Positions 10,960 through 22,602 of a DNA stretch of 42,891 bases are shown one piece after another. Position numbers and translations under genes: made by a program. Each line of letters opens with the position of its first letter. Positions within the stretch are counted from its first letter, which is position 1. The notes beneath the pieces are model-generated. The model saw only the letters and a program-made list of their open reading frames with translations. It did no database searches and had not been told where the DNA came from. The stretch is from Byssothecium circinans (Eukaryota > Ascomycota > Dothideomycetes > Pleosporales > Massarinaceae). Location: contig ML976981.1 in assembly GCA_010015675.1 (NCBI GenBank), positions 644,539 to 687,429 on the forward strand, written 5' to 3'.

Positions 10960-11008
10960 GCGGGGGTGCGCCATTTGCTGAACCCCGCCAAGTGCTGAAC
11001 CAACACGT
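10960..11008 (-). repeat. Unmutated terminal inverted repeat of Fot1 copy B
   Basis: About 49 bp that, allowing C/T and G/A changes, match the TIR at 2111-2160 in inverted orientation and that at 2060-2108 in direct orientation. This is the only copy in the window that kept its original GC-rich sequence, so it gives the family's TIR directly. TA follows at 11009-11010. Confidence 0.85.
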
Positions 11009-11010
11009 TA

Positions 11011-12860
11011 ACCAATGCGGCCTCCCGAGAGTTTGGGATGACGACCGAACATCTTTTCGGAGATCTCGACAGGAGTCCGTCGTTACGTACACAGGCAATC
11101 GCAGTGGCTCAATGGAGATAATAATGTCAAATCTGGATGAATGTGAGCAAACGTCCAAAAGCAGTAGGTCAATGAAATCAATTATCGAAAATGCCCTACT
11201 ACGTATTAGCAAGGACTTTTGAACATAACTGTCCGGAGTCCGGGTCAATGGGCGCTCAGCCTTCGTCGCAAAATTGGCGAGACGCCGTGGTATCCTCTGC
11301 GATCGAATATGATCGCCATACAACGACCGCTATAGCTATATTCTCCGGTGGAACGTTGTAAAGACCTCGCGCGTACGGTCGCACAAAACACAAGCCAATC
11401 GCTTCACACGCGCTGGCGAGGTTGATCGCACATGTGTGGAGCTCGATGTGCGGCCCTCCCGCTCGTTACCGCTGCGGTAGTCAGCACAAACAAGAAACAA
11501 AACCAGGCGTGCTATTACGATTTGCGAAAACTGATCTTCTTTTGCCTTGGCGTGTCTATTCTGTGCTCAAATATAGGTACCGATACTTCTACAATCTTCA
11601 TGTAGCTATTTAGCCGGCAGCTAACAGGCTAATTTGGTTGGATAAGAAGACGTCTTGAGTTGGAGGGCGGTCGATGCGTGCATGCATACAGTACGATTGT
11701 GCGTCTTGCAGCTGCAGCAGGGTAGGCAAGGTATGCACTTCGAGTCACGAGGGCGAGAGCCGCAAGCGCCGAACCAATCTTCGAGCTGGAGATGCAGGCA
11801 TTTAACATTCAAACGAAAGAAACCGAACAATCTTCCGCGAGAGTTTGTTGGCTCGTTGTTTCGGTGGCGCTTAGGTGCAGAACGGAGGCTTAACTTAGTG
11901 TCGAACGCGAGGGGTGGAAGCTAGTCGGGTCTGGCGAAAGCACTTGAGTGCCAACCCCTGCATTAGATCATGTGCAAAAAGGCGCTGCGAGTCTGCTCTT
12001 TTCCAACCGTCCCGTACCCGCCGGTGGTGTGCGAGGGCGCATCCTACCGTATGAAACATCTCCTGCGATCCGTGTAGCCCGAGTAGGTGCCCAAAATAGC
12101 TCTTTCCTGTCCTCAACAGAATGCTGGCCTTCTGTCTTGGGAGGCCGGCAGTCGGTTGTGGACGTCACTTGGCGGTACAAACTGGTTTCAGTGGACGGGT
12201 TGCATACATTGACGTGCAGTAAGGCAAGTGCAACCTGGACACAAGGCTTTTGAGACGTTTCGAAGGGGAAAAGTCGGTAACGACTCGAAGCAGGTGGTGG
12301 GAGGGAGAGGGAGTGAAGATACAGATACCGGTGTCTTGTTATAGATACTGCGCTAATATGTGGTTTTATACAGAGGCCGTGAATTTAAAGATGGAAATGT
12401 AGCGACGTGAAAAAAGAGATGCTATTGTACAGGTAAGAAGACGCGCAAGGCGGAAGGACAAAAGAGTGAGGAAGCCACTGCAGAAGACAGAGCCCTCGAA
12501 AGTCGTCAAATGAGGATAAGACATTAAGTATGTGCTCATCACATCTCATCTCAAGTTCGTGGGTCGCAGTAAATGCAGTCCAAAGAAAATTTCAAGTGAA
12601 AGGGAGCTTTTGAATATGAGAGGCATGCCAACGGAATGGAACACTGGAAAGGAAACGAGAGCGACGCAAATGTCTGCTCATGGAATGCATGCAACGCAGG
12701 AAGAGCAGAGCATACCCCCATAAGACTCAAGAGTGGTATCGTGGAAATGGTCGTCATGACTGCGTGAAAAAGTCGTCTGAACGCTTTCAAAAGACAGATA
12801 CCGCCGCTGGTGCTTTTCATACTCAAGGAAACGCTTCAAGTGCTTCGTGCTTCGTACTTG
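11011..12860. other. Gene-poor spacer, normal GC
   Basis: Composition returns to normal right at the Fot1 TIR. Several overlapping open frames of 60-110 codons occur on both strands, but none has family motifs, consistent splice sites or composition better than its antisense. The right part (about 12300-12860) may be 3' UTR of the minus-strand gene that ends at 12861. No gene is supported. Confidence 0.5.
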
Positions 12861-13975
12861 TTAAATGCCGACCGTGTCTTTAAACGAATGTGGTGTCGTA
12901 TTTCGGGGCTGCGATTCTTCCACGCCTTCCATCCTGACGTCTCTATCCCTCGATTCCGACGGTAATGGTGCGGAGATGGGGGTGAAGGACGAGTAGGCTT
13001 GGCTACGATGCGTATCGCTTGTTGCTGAACCGTATGCTAGGGGTGATTCTGTATCGCTGGGTGCCCGCTGCGGCTTCTCTAGTTCTAATGGGGTGGGCTT
13101 GCCGCGCTTCCTCTTGCCCGAGGAGGTCAGCTCCATGGCCTGCTCTGGCTGCGTGTGTTGGGGCGTCATGGCGCCGCTGTATAAAGCAGGTGCCGCGTGA
13201 GGGGGTGTCTGTGCAACTAGACGCATGTCTCCCTGGCCTGGCGGCGGTTCTGCTATGGTGATTGAAGTTCGCGCCTTTCTCGGTGGTGGGTATACTTCGC
13301 CCCGTGCGGCTGCCTCTTGCGCTCTTTGCTGAGCCTCTGCCTTTGTCGGCCGGCCACGCTTCTTCTTGTTCGCTGGCTCGCCTACCGGCGACATGGCAGT
13401 GGCATAGGCTGGTCCTCCACCCACAAATTCTCCGGGGTACGAGTGCGGCGGGCGCGGTTGGAGCAGACGGCCAATTGGCGTCGACGTCTCGGGCTGGTGC
13501 GGGCGCTTCTTTGGCAACTCGGCGGCGCCAGGGTGCATGATAGGAGGAGGTAGCGGAGCGGGTGGGCGCCTGTAGTCTGCGGTCGAGTACGTCGCGGCTA
13601 TCTCACTGTAGGCCATCTGGCACGATCGAAGCGAGCGCCCTGTGAATGATCAGCAATGGGACTTTTCATGTTGTTTTGTTTTTGTTTCCAAAAGAGCATG
13701 TTTCTTCCACGCTCGTGGGGTGCGCGGGTATGGGTGGGCCTACCATGCGGCAGCGCCATCTCGTTCCACCGGGGCTGCTGGATGTTGGAGTCGCGAATGA
13801 GATTGTACAGCACATGTGACGGGATGGGGGCAGCCTTCAATATCTCGGCGAGCAGGTATACTTTCTACGGGGGGCAATCAGCGACCAGGACGGGGCTAGG
13901 TGATTTCGCGTGGCGGCAGGCAATTGCGGCACATACCTCGTGCTCTGCCCATGCTGGTTCGCGGGCAGGCTCCAT
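12861..13975 (-). CDS. Small Myb/SANT-like protein with AT-hook, probable DNA-binding
   Basis: Three exons give 312 aa: 13975-13937, 13864-13744 and 13639-12861, with introns of 72 and 104 nt; phases agree at both joints. The start MEPAREPAWAEHE is the first ATG of a short exon ending at a GTATGT donor; the next exon starts KVYLLAEILKAAP after CCGTAG. Residues about 9-65 have the spacing of a Myb/SANT fold: a first Trp, the LLAEIL helix, PRWNEMALPHGRS, then a recognition-like helix SLRSCQMAYSEI. Residues about 137-145 (KKKRGRPTK) form an AT-hook, and a second basic patch (GKRKRGKPT) lies near 220. The rest is Pro/Ser/Ala-rich and probably disordered. Likely a nuclear chromatin or transcription factor; the target is unknown. 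Confidence 0.72.
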
Positions 13976-16900
13976 GTCGTGTCTCTCCAGGGAAACAAGA
14001 GGGAAGAGGGCAACAAAATACTTGCGGCGACTACCTGCGAAGGAATGCAGGCAGACAAATGGACCAACGAGCGATCAGCAGGCCGTAAAATAGGTAGCTC
14101 CACAGGCGCGCGGTAAGAGAGGCGTGTCGTTAGGTCGGCAGGCGCTGGAGCGGCAGGGTACAGGTCGAGGAACAATAACGAGAGTAAGAAGAACAGGTGC
14201 GAAACGAGAGTGACGAAACAGAAAAATTCATCAAGAAGGAGACCTCATGCCACAAGGCAGAGCGAGTCAAAAGAGGACCATGAGGCTGGTCGCAGGAAGA
14301 AGGTGAAGAGACGGCAACACTGATGAAATTAGGGACGCACTGGAAGGCAGGTTTAGAGAGTATTAGCGCCAGTATCGAGATGACATGCAGGACTCAATTT
14401 GGCCCGCGGTAAACACCAGAGTGACCTCGACGGCAAAGAACGCCCGGCCTGCTGCAATGTCCTCTCTGGGCGGCTGCGGCCATGTGCTTCGGCGTCGCAG
14501 AGGCTCAGGCTCCCGATGTCTCTGCGCGCTGTGGTAGGCAGGCCGTTTGCATACATTTGAGGTACTGTTACTTCTGTGACCTGCCCCAGCCCACCCATGG
14601 CCTCATTATTCATACCTCGAAGGCTCGAAATAGGCTTCTCGGCAACGGACGCCTTCGGGCCAATCGCTAAAGGCGGCCATGCCCGGTCATAGTATGCATC
14701 CATTGCATCGTCGCTAGGGGCACACGTACGTCCGCTCTTTGGCTCTGGTGGACGTTTGGACTGCGGCGTGGAGCCACTGGAGGGCGACCTGCATCTGCTC
14801 TGCACACCGCGACGCTCAGTCAGGAGACGTGTGCGAGGGCTGGCGGCCGCCGTGTCCTGTTCAATAGCCAATTCGACTCGGCTACTTCGAGCCTTCGCCA
14901 TGGCCATGGCCATCCATCTCAATGGGGCAGCGGATGGATGCCGGCTGGCCCCGTGCCGCGGTCCTGTTCGCAGAGGCCGGCCGGTGTCCGCAGGTGTTGG
15001 GCCTTGGATGAACTGGATGCAACTCAAGGGGAGGAGTGTCGATGAGCTGGGCAACAGCGCGCTCAACGCTGCCTCGCCGTGTCTTATATACAGAGCAACA
15101 TTGGCCTGGCTCGAGGCTTGCCACGTAGCACCAATGGGCCCTTCGTCCATCCCACGTCGACGTGCTGTGTTGGCGACGTAGAGGACCTCCCACACCACGG
15201 CGGCTTACCTCTAGACTCTAGTGCCCCTGATACCTACTGATTTCCACGGCACGGGAACTCTACGCCAACGAGATGCCGAGCACATGTAGCCTTCACGTTG
15301 CCGTACACGTCGTCGGTCGCCCGCCCGCGTTTGCTCTCTTGCGCGTCGCTCACCGTTACATTGCGCAACCGCTCTATTATGGCGCACCATCGTTCGAGGT
15401 AGACTAGGGGGCCGGGGCTTTTTCTTTTCAGCGGCGCTATGTTTCATTGGCCAACCTTATTCTCGACAGGGCTGTCACCGCAACCTCACTCCTCAGGCTG
15501 GAATTTGGATGCGCGTTCTGCCATCAACAGAAAACACACTGCGGCATTATGATGCTGAGCGCTGCACTGCCACCAGTCCACCGCTGACGGCGGCGCAAAC
15601 CATGCGTGTTTGCTGAATTCCCGTGTGCATGGAGCTAGTGTCGAGAAGGCTAAATCCTCCAGTATGCGCAGCTTCAAGCTCGTATCTAAGCGGCCGGACT
15701 TCCCTCTCCTCCGGCAACAGAGGACAGCGCCGCCTGCGGTGAACATTTGCGAGAGTTGTTGATATCGGAGCTCAACGCGCCGCTAATCGTGAGCCGCAGA
15801 TGTCTTTTATGTCGCGTCAACCGCTTCACTCCCGCGAGCAACGACAATGTTCATCGATAATGGTGGTGAGGTGACATTTGTCCCAAACACCAGACCGAAC
15901 GACGACCCACGACAAAAGAATACTGTACCGTTTCCAGGTAAACGGTCTTCTGCAAGGGCCAACCGTCCACGTGGAAGTCTCTCTCCCCGTCGAATCACCC
16001 ATCTTGTACGAGGCTTGTATCACAAAGCATAGATGAGGGCGCCATCAATCTAAGCACTCTTATTCAAGACAGGTCGTCCGAGTTCGTTCATTTATCTATT
16101 CTTTGATTGTACAGTCTGGATTCCCGGAGGAGATACGCTATACATCAGGGTACAACTGGAACGAGCTGTTGTGATGCAGTCATGTGCAAACTTTGGTTAC
16201 ACTTTCTAGTTGCGAGGAATGTCTTTACCCAGCAACGGCATACAAGCCATGATTCGGTAAGTACTTGATCCAGCGGTTGACTTTATCAAAATGATGAAAG
16301 CACTGTGTGGGCGGCGACAGCACATTTGTCACCAGCGCAGACATTTCCATAGGTCGTCAATTCTTCCCATCCCTTTTTATGTTTCTTTCCTGCTGATGAT
16401 GGTGCAGACGCGACCGCCAAGCATTTTCACGTGTCGGACCCCCGAACAGTGAAGGAACGCGCGTTGGGTCCAAGTGAATGCATTAGATGAGTTTTCAAAT
16501 AGCTCAATGATATTCTGTATGTTTCCGAGAGCCCGGAATGGTAGTTGACCAATAATTGTTCGACAATTTTTTGTTACTGTAGATTTCGAGAGGCCGGTCG
16601 GGTGCTGCCCAGCAGCCGTTAGCCGAGAGGAAACCCAGGAAGCGGCCATTTCAGCACCTCCGCAGTCACAACCACGCCCGTGTATGCAGAGACGCATACG
16701 CGAAGCCTCACCGACTGGCACGCCGAAACATACCGCCCACGATCTCTACGTTAGAGGCGCCCTTGACCATCCACGGCCCTTCCCGCACCCGAACCACACC
16801 ACCTCCAATCCCGCCGACTCTTCGGAAGGCCTGATACCTCTATGTCGAAGGCAGACCCCACGCAGAACTTACATCGACGTGCTCCCCGTACCCTCCCAAG

Positions 16901-17243
16901 CACCTTGCTCAAGCGATCGTGCTCATCAGAGCGTGTTCCATAGCGCGTCCAAGCTGACACGCCCCGAGCGCTGCGACATCTGCTCCCATCTGCACACGCG
17001 CAAGCTGCACACCTACATCGCTGCCATTCCGCAGGCTACACGACTCTCAATACACCCAGCTACACCTCTACCTGTCGCGTTCTGTTATAGAAGCTAGCCA
17101 GGCGGGCCATGATCGCACGTCAACGTCGAAGCAATCGGAATATCGCTTAGCGTCCTAGAACTTGACCCTCCGCCAATTCCATCCCTCCGCCCTCTTCCCA
17201 CTCTCAACTCTCACCACGCCCATTGCGCACACATCCTTCCACT
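13976..17243. other. Long spacer between the Myb/AT-hook gene and set2
   Basis: Both neighbours are transcribed away from this stretch, so it holds two divergent promoters. Several long open frames exist on both strands (for example about 14353-15198 minus and 14756-15181 plus). They overlap each other, lack a family match, and the longest lacks an ATG at its 5' end. The last 500 bp (about 16700-17243) are C-rich and T-rich on the coding strand, as in fungal leaders and promoters. No gene is supported, though a small unrecognised one cannot be excluded. Confidence 0.45.
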
Positions 17244-20199
17244 ATGTCCGACACGAGCTCCGAGAACGCAGGCGAGCTAGAGCCTGAGCTACGCGACATG
17301 GAGATCGAGGAAGGCGCGGGCATGGAGGAGGAAAGTGAGGGCAGCGATGAGGTGCGGGTAAAGGTCGAACGCAACCCAAGCCGCATGCTTACGCCTATAC
17401 AAATACCTCCGCGCCCTAAATCTAGCTCAAAGTCGCAATCGCCAGTCAAGCAATCCCCCTCCGACGCCTCCACTCCCAACTCAGACGCGCATGAGGAGGT
17501 GCTTGGCGGCGAGATCACCCTAAAGATGGAGCCAGGGAAAGCACCCAAGCTGTCGCGCAAAGCATCGCAAAAGGTCGTGTCGAGAACGCCACCATTATAT
17601 CTCGATCTGCCTGACTCTACAGAAGCTGCCAAAGCTACTTTTGCCGTCCTACCCGAATGCACATACGCCAACAAGTCTCTGGGCACGACCGAGCATGCCT
17701 TCGAGTGCGACTGCTCCGACGAGTGGGGTAAGTCCGCCAACGCCGCCTCAGCCCCCCAAATTTTTACATCCTCAGCTAACGCTGTATAGACCCCATCGAT
17801 AAGAGAAACAATGCCTGCGGTGAGGATTCAGATTGCATCAATCGCGCTACGAAAATGGAATGCGTGGGCGATTGTGGCTGCGGCCGCGACTGTCAGAACC
17901 AGCGCTTCCTACGTAAGCAGTATGCCGACGTGACGGTCATCAAAACCGACAAGAAGGGCTTCGGATTAAGAGCAAATACCGACATGAAGCCCGGAGACTT
18001 TATATTCGAGTATATCGGCGAGGTCATTGATGAGCGCACCTTCCGTCGTCGCATGTTGCAGTATGATCAAGATGGCATCAAGCATTTCTACTTCATGTCG
18101 CTGACCAAGGGTGAGTTCGTCGATGCGACAAAGAAGGGTAACCTTGGCCGCTTCTGCAATCATTCGTGCAATCCGAATTGTTTTGTGGACAAGTGGGTTG
18201 TTGGGGACAAGCTTCGCATGGGCATCTTTGCCGAGCGGAAAATCAAGGCAGGTGAGGAGCTCGTCTTCAATTACAACGTCGACAGATATGGCGCAGATCC
18301 TCAACCCTGCTATTGCGGCGAGCCCAATTGCACAGGTTTCATCGGCGGGAAGACGCAGTCCGACAATGCTACGAAGCTGTCACATGCTACCATTGAAGCG
18401 CTCGGCATCGACGATGGCGACGGCTGGGATACAGCGGTTGCGAAGAAGCCGCGCAAGAAGAAGGTCAGCGAGGACGACGAGGAGTATATCAACGATCTCC
18501 AGCCCAAGTCGCTCGATGAGCATGCTGCTCCCAAGGTCATGGCAGCCTTGCGACAATGCACCGAAAAGTGGATTGCGGTCAAGTTGCTGTCTCGAATCCA
18601 AGATAGTAGGGATGAGAAGGTCGGCCACCAAGTCATTCGCATGCATGGTTACGATATTCTCAGGCAAACCATCACAACATGGAAAGACGATCCAAACATT
18701 GTGCTTCAGATCCTCGATATCCTCCATGGGCTACCCCGTATAACGCGCAACAAGATCCAAGACTCCAAGATTGAGGAAGTCGTACAGAAGTTGAAGGATG
18801 ACTGTGACGATGAACGTGTCATCGAGTCTGTCAATGAATTGTTGGAGGCATGGAGCAAGTTGGAAATGGGCTATCGGATACCGAGGATGAAGAGGGATGG
18901 GAATGGTGGGACACCTGTACGCACGGTATACCAATTTGAGCGTCGCGAGCGAGGACGAGAGCGTTCAAGATCGCGGTCAAAGTCTCCTGAAGCTGGTGTA
19001 CCCTCTGGCGCGCCGTCCGCTCCTCGTGGGTTCAATGTCCCCAAAGGCCCTGCCGGCTTCGTCCCTACGCCTCGTCCTCCCAGACCGCAGCCGCACTTCA
19101 GACCTCTCCCAGCTGGTTGGTTCAAAGCTAAGGACAATACTGGAAAGACATACTACTATACTGAGGCGGGTACCACAACATGGCATCGTCCGACAGCCCC
19201 AGCCCCAGCCCCTTCCTTGAAAGCCAAGTCACATGCCCAAGTACTGCAGGACATGATCACCAGCATCACTGCCAACTCGACCCGCAGCGATGCGACGTCG
19301 GCCTCTACTACCCCGCAGGCGACAGACGAGCTCAATGAAAAGAAGCCCAAGAACGAGAAGTGGCGTGACTACCCTCAAGAAAAGGTGGAAAAGCTGTACG
19401 AGGGCAATGTGAGTACACGGCGCCTTTTGTGACTGCCTCTTCTAACCCTCGCAGATCGTCAAACACGTATTATCAGTCACCTCCCGTTACAAGAAGGACT
19501 TTGAAAAGGACGATATAAAAAGGCTGTCAAAGGAGGTTCGTTTATATTGGGCGTCCTGCATAGATATATATGCTGACTGCATGTTTTCAGGTCGCCAAAA
19601 AGATAGTGCGAGGAGACTTCAAATCTGGTCGCGTCAAAGACCCCAATGCACCGCTCAGCTCGAAACACGAAAAGACAATCAAGGGCATTGTCAAGGATTT
19701 CATGGACAAGGCCGTGAAGAAGAAGCAAGAGCGTGAGAGCAGTAAAGCGGCGCGGGCAGAGGGAAAGGCGCGAAGCGATACTGGTGGTGCTCCTAACGGA
19801 AGGAGCCCGGACACTCGGCTCGCTGAAGCAAAAGCCGATGAGGATGATCGGATGAGCGATGACGAAGCATCACCGGAAGACTTCTCGATGACAGATCTGA
19901 AACGGAAGAGAGAAGAAGACGGGGAACCGAGTTCGCCCAAAAAGAGTAGGACTGATATGCCCTCGGCACCGCCACCACCTCCCCCACCGCCAGCCGATGA
20001 TATACTAACACCCGTGGAGGAGCTGGATGGGCTGGCCGACGGCCTGGTGGTCAATGGCAGGATCAAGATGCCGCAGGATCAAGTCGATATAACATGTCAT
20101 CTTGCTACGCCTCCAACGAACGGCACTACCGACCACGAAGAGTATAAGGACGACAACGGCGGTCATAAGCATTCAATTGCCGTGAGAGGTCCCGCTTGA
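17244..20199 (+). CDS. Set2: histone H3 lysine-36 methyltransferase
   Basis: Four exons (17244-17727, 17790-19408, 19455-19535, 19591-20199) give 930 aa; introns are 62, 46 and 55 nt. Domains in order: acidic Ser-rich N-terminus; AWS Cys cluster at about 151-203 (ECDCSDEW...CGCGRDC), split by intron 1; SET at about 206-325 with NHSCNPNC (285-292) and the catalytic Tyr of FNYNVD (323); post-[14 protein letters not shown] (335-345); a helical middle region resembling the Set2 TFIIS-N-like part; Arg/Ser tract; WW domain at about 600-632 ([13 protein letters not shown]...TTWHRP); and the SRI domain from about 686 ([15 protein letters not shown]) across exons 3 and 4. SRI binds the phosphorylated RNA polymerase II tail, so H3K36 is methylated during elongation in the nucleus. 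The C-terminus adds a Pro run and a Lys/Glu-rich tail. All SET motifs are intact. Confidence 0.96.
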
Positions 20200-21013
20200 T
20201 CGGGCGATGGATGGATTCATTGGGTTTTTCTCTGCCATTGCTATATAATTTTTCTTCAAGCTATGTCTGGTTTCGTGATAACCACATTTTTTCGGCGTGT
20301 CGGCCTTGCATAGTCACATTCTCCAAACTCATGGATCGGGCGTTGGTGGTCTTTGTATGGCGATCAGGAGCTTCACAGCTCTCTTCTTCTTTTTGCTTTT
20401 GCATATCCCATTTTTACATGTTCAGATATTGGGGTGAAGTCGGTGCATAGTTACAGCAGGGGGGGGTTAGTGGGGGTAGCGGACAGCTCAACGAAAAGGT
20501 GGAGGGCAAATGGAAGAGATGTACAGTACTTGTAACCCTTGAAGGGGCGAGACGGCTGAATGCAAGCACGTAATTGCCAGAGCTTTTTCCACCATGTTGC
20601 CCGTCGGGCAGTGGACGGCTGCTGTTGTCGGAGGGGGCGGGCGTCTACAGCGTCTATTTACCTTGATATTTGTGAAAGATGCATGTCGTGGCGCATATTT
20701 CCGAGGGGCTAAGCTTTGGGAATGTGCGCGGACTGGCTTAGGTAGGGATAACGTCGGCTTAGCCCCACTCCACGATGCCCCAGATGGAGCTTGTTATCGA
20801 TAGCCACGCCGAATAAAGACCAGGACGCCCCTCAAGCTCTGTGACGCAGCTTCAGCATTTTCCTACACTTCTTGGTTCCTGCTGCTATTCCCTTTGCTTT
20901 GGCCATTGGGTAGTAACACAACTTTGCCGCTGTGCAACCACCTCCCAAACTACTTGCCTTCTTATAACTTTCTCCCATCCTCCTTCAGAGCTGTGACCGA
21001 GCTACAGGCTGCG
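20200..21013. other. set2 3' region and GABA transaminase promoter/leader
   Basis: No gene is visible. The first part should hold the set2 3' UTR; the T/C-rich stretch at about 20860-21000 just before the next ATG looks like a fungal promoter/leader. The next gene lies on the same strand. Confidence 0.5.
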
Positions 21014-22602
21014 ATGGCCTACCTCCTCCGAACAGCGGGACGCGCCCACCCTGTGCTTGCTCGCTCAATTGCCCGTCCAGCGTCTCGTATTGCGCCAATT
21101 GCCCTTTCCAGGCAGTATGCTTCCGCAGCTGCCAGCGCTGTCGCCGCCGACAATGGCGAGCAGGCCTTCTTCCCCGATGAGCCCACCACACCCATTGTGA
21201 AGACACCGATACCCGGCCCCAAGAGCAAGGATGCTATTGAGAGACTGGGCAAGGTGTTTGACACGCGAAGTTTGAACATGATGGTCGACTATGGACGAAG
21301 CTATGGCAATTAGTACGTCTCACAGCAATTGAGAAATTATGGTAGCTAACCAATTGCAGCATCGCCGACCTTGACGGCAACGTCCTCCTCGATGTCTACG
21401 CCCAAATTGCCTCGATTCCCGTAGGCTACAACAATCCCACCCTCCAACTCGCAGCCACCTCCCCCGAGATGGCCTCCGCCATCATCAACCGTCCCGCCCT
21501 CGGCAACTTCCCCCAGCACGACTGGGCCGACATCCTGGAGACGGGCATCCTCTCCGTGGCACCCAAAGGCCTTGGCCAAGTCTTTACCGGCCAGTCCGGC
21601 TCCGATGCCAACGAACTCGCATACAAGGCCGCCTTTATGTGGAAGCGTCAACAACAGCGTGGTGGCTACGATGTCGACTTCACTGAGCACGAAATCAGCT
21701 CTTCCATGAACAATCAAGCCCCAGGTGCTCCTGCACTCTCCATTTTATCCTTCAAATCCGGCTTTCACGGCCGCCTCTTCGGTTCCCTCTCAACCACCCG
21801 CTCCAAGCCCATCCACAAACTCGACATACCCGCCTTCGACTGGCCGCAAGCCCCCTTCCCCTCGCTCAAATACCCACTCGACCAATTCTCCGCCGAGAAC
21901 GCCGCAGAAGAGCAACGCTGCCTCGACGAAGCCGAGCATCTGATCACCTCGTGGCACCTTCCCCCCGCCGCCGCCATCATCGAGCCCATCCAATCGGAAG
22001 GTGGCGACAACCACGCCTCCGCAAGCTACTTCAACAAACTGCGCGAACTATGCAAGAAGCACAACATTCTCTTCATCGTCGACGAGGTACAAACCGGTGT
22101 CGGTGCGACGGGCAAGTTCTGGGCTCACGAGCACTGGGGTCTACAGACACCACCGGACATGGTGACTTTCTCCAAGAAAGCGCAGACTGCAGGATACTAC
22201 TACGGCAACAACGAACTGCGACCGAATAAGCCTTACCGCCAATTCAACACATGGATGGGCGACCCCGCCCGCGCTATCCTCTTCCGCGCCATCATTCAGG
22301 AAATCAACCGTCTCGACCTCGTGCGAAACACTGCTACTACGGGCACGTATCTATACGATGGTCTTCAGAGCCTGGCTGAGCAGTACCCCAATGAGATTCA
22401 GAACCTGAGGGGTAAGGGACAAGGAACGTTCATTGCCTGGGATAGCCCGAGGAGAGACGCGGTGCTTAAGAGCGCAAAGGGCGTGGGGATTAATGTTGGC
22501 GGGTCGGGGGAGAGGGCCGTGAGGCTGAGGCCTATGCTGGTGTTTCAGAAACAGCATGCTGATATCTTGCTGGAGAGATTGGAGAAGATATTCAAGTCGT
22601 AG
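21014..22602 (+). CDS. 4-aminobutyrate (GABA) aminotransferase, mitochondrial type
   Basis: Two exons (21014-21312 and 21360-22602; 47-nt intron with GTACGT donor and TTGCAG acceptor) give 513 aa, the usual length for fungal GABA transaminase. It is a PLP-dependent class-III aminotransferase that moves the amino group of GABA to 2-oxoglutarate, giving succinate semialdehyde and glutamate (GABA shunt). Visible motifs: GQSGSDANELAYKAA (about 177-190) for cofactor phosphate; SFHGR-like block SGFHGRLFGSLSTT (about 233-246); EPIQSEGGD (about 308-316); DEVQTGVGATG (about 341-351), whose Asp holds the pyridine nitrogen; FSKKAQTAG (about 370-378) with the Schiff-base Lys. The N-terminus is rich in Arg/Ala/Ser without acids over about 40 residues, like a mitochondrial presequence. 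Confidence 0.95.

Larger units (their letters stand above)
2111..11008 (-). mobile_element. Fot1/pogo-like DNA transposon, copy B, full length but split by an LTR element
   Basis: The element runs from a TIR at 10960-11008 (read on the minus strand, starting ACGTGTTGGTTCAGCAC) to a RIP-mutated TIR at 2111-2160 (ACGTATTAGTTTAGTAC). TA flanks both ends (2109-2110 and 11009-11010). Without the gypsy insertion and one 5-bp target copy it is about 2.14 kb, normal for Fot1-type elements. The stretch from about 10850 to 11008 keeps normal GC content and an intact start codon; everything inside is RIP-mutated. The unmutated part is just the part missing from copy A. Confidence 0.88.

Noticed and set aside
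10850..11323. 157-codon minus-strand frame as a host gene
   Set aside because: Only its last 23 residues are meaningful; they are the start of the Fot1 transposase. The upstream part crosses the TIR and TA target site, so it is not one protein.
14353..15198. 281-codon minus-strand open frame
   Set aside because: There is no ATG at its 5' end, no recognisable motif, and an equally long antisense frame (14756-15181). Long frames on both strands are expected in GC-richer DNA.
16684..17097. 137-codon plus-strand frame upstream of set2
   Set aside because: Its His/Pro/Thr-rich composition comes from a C-rich leader/promoter sequence; no motif is seen and it lies where the set2 leader is expected.
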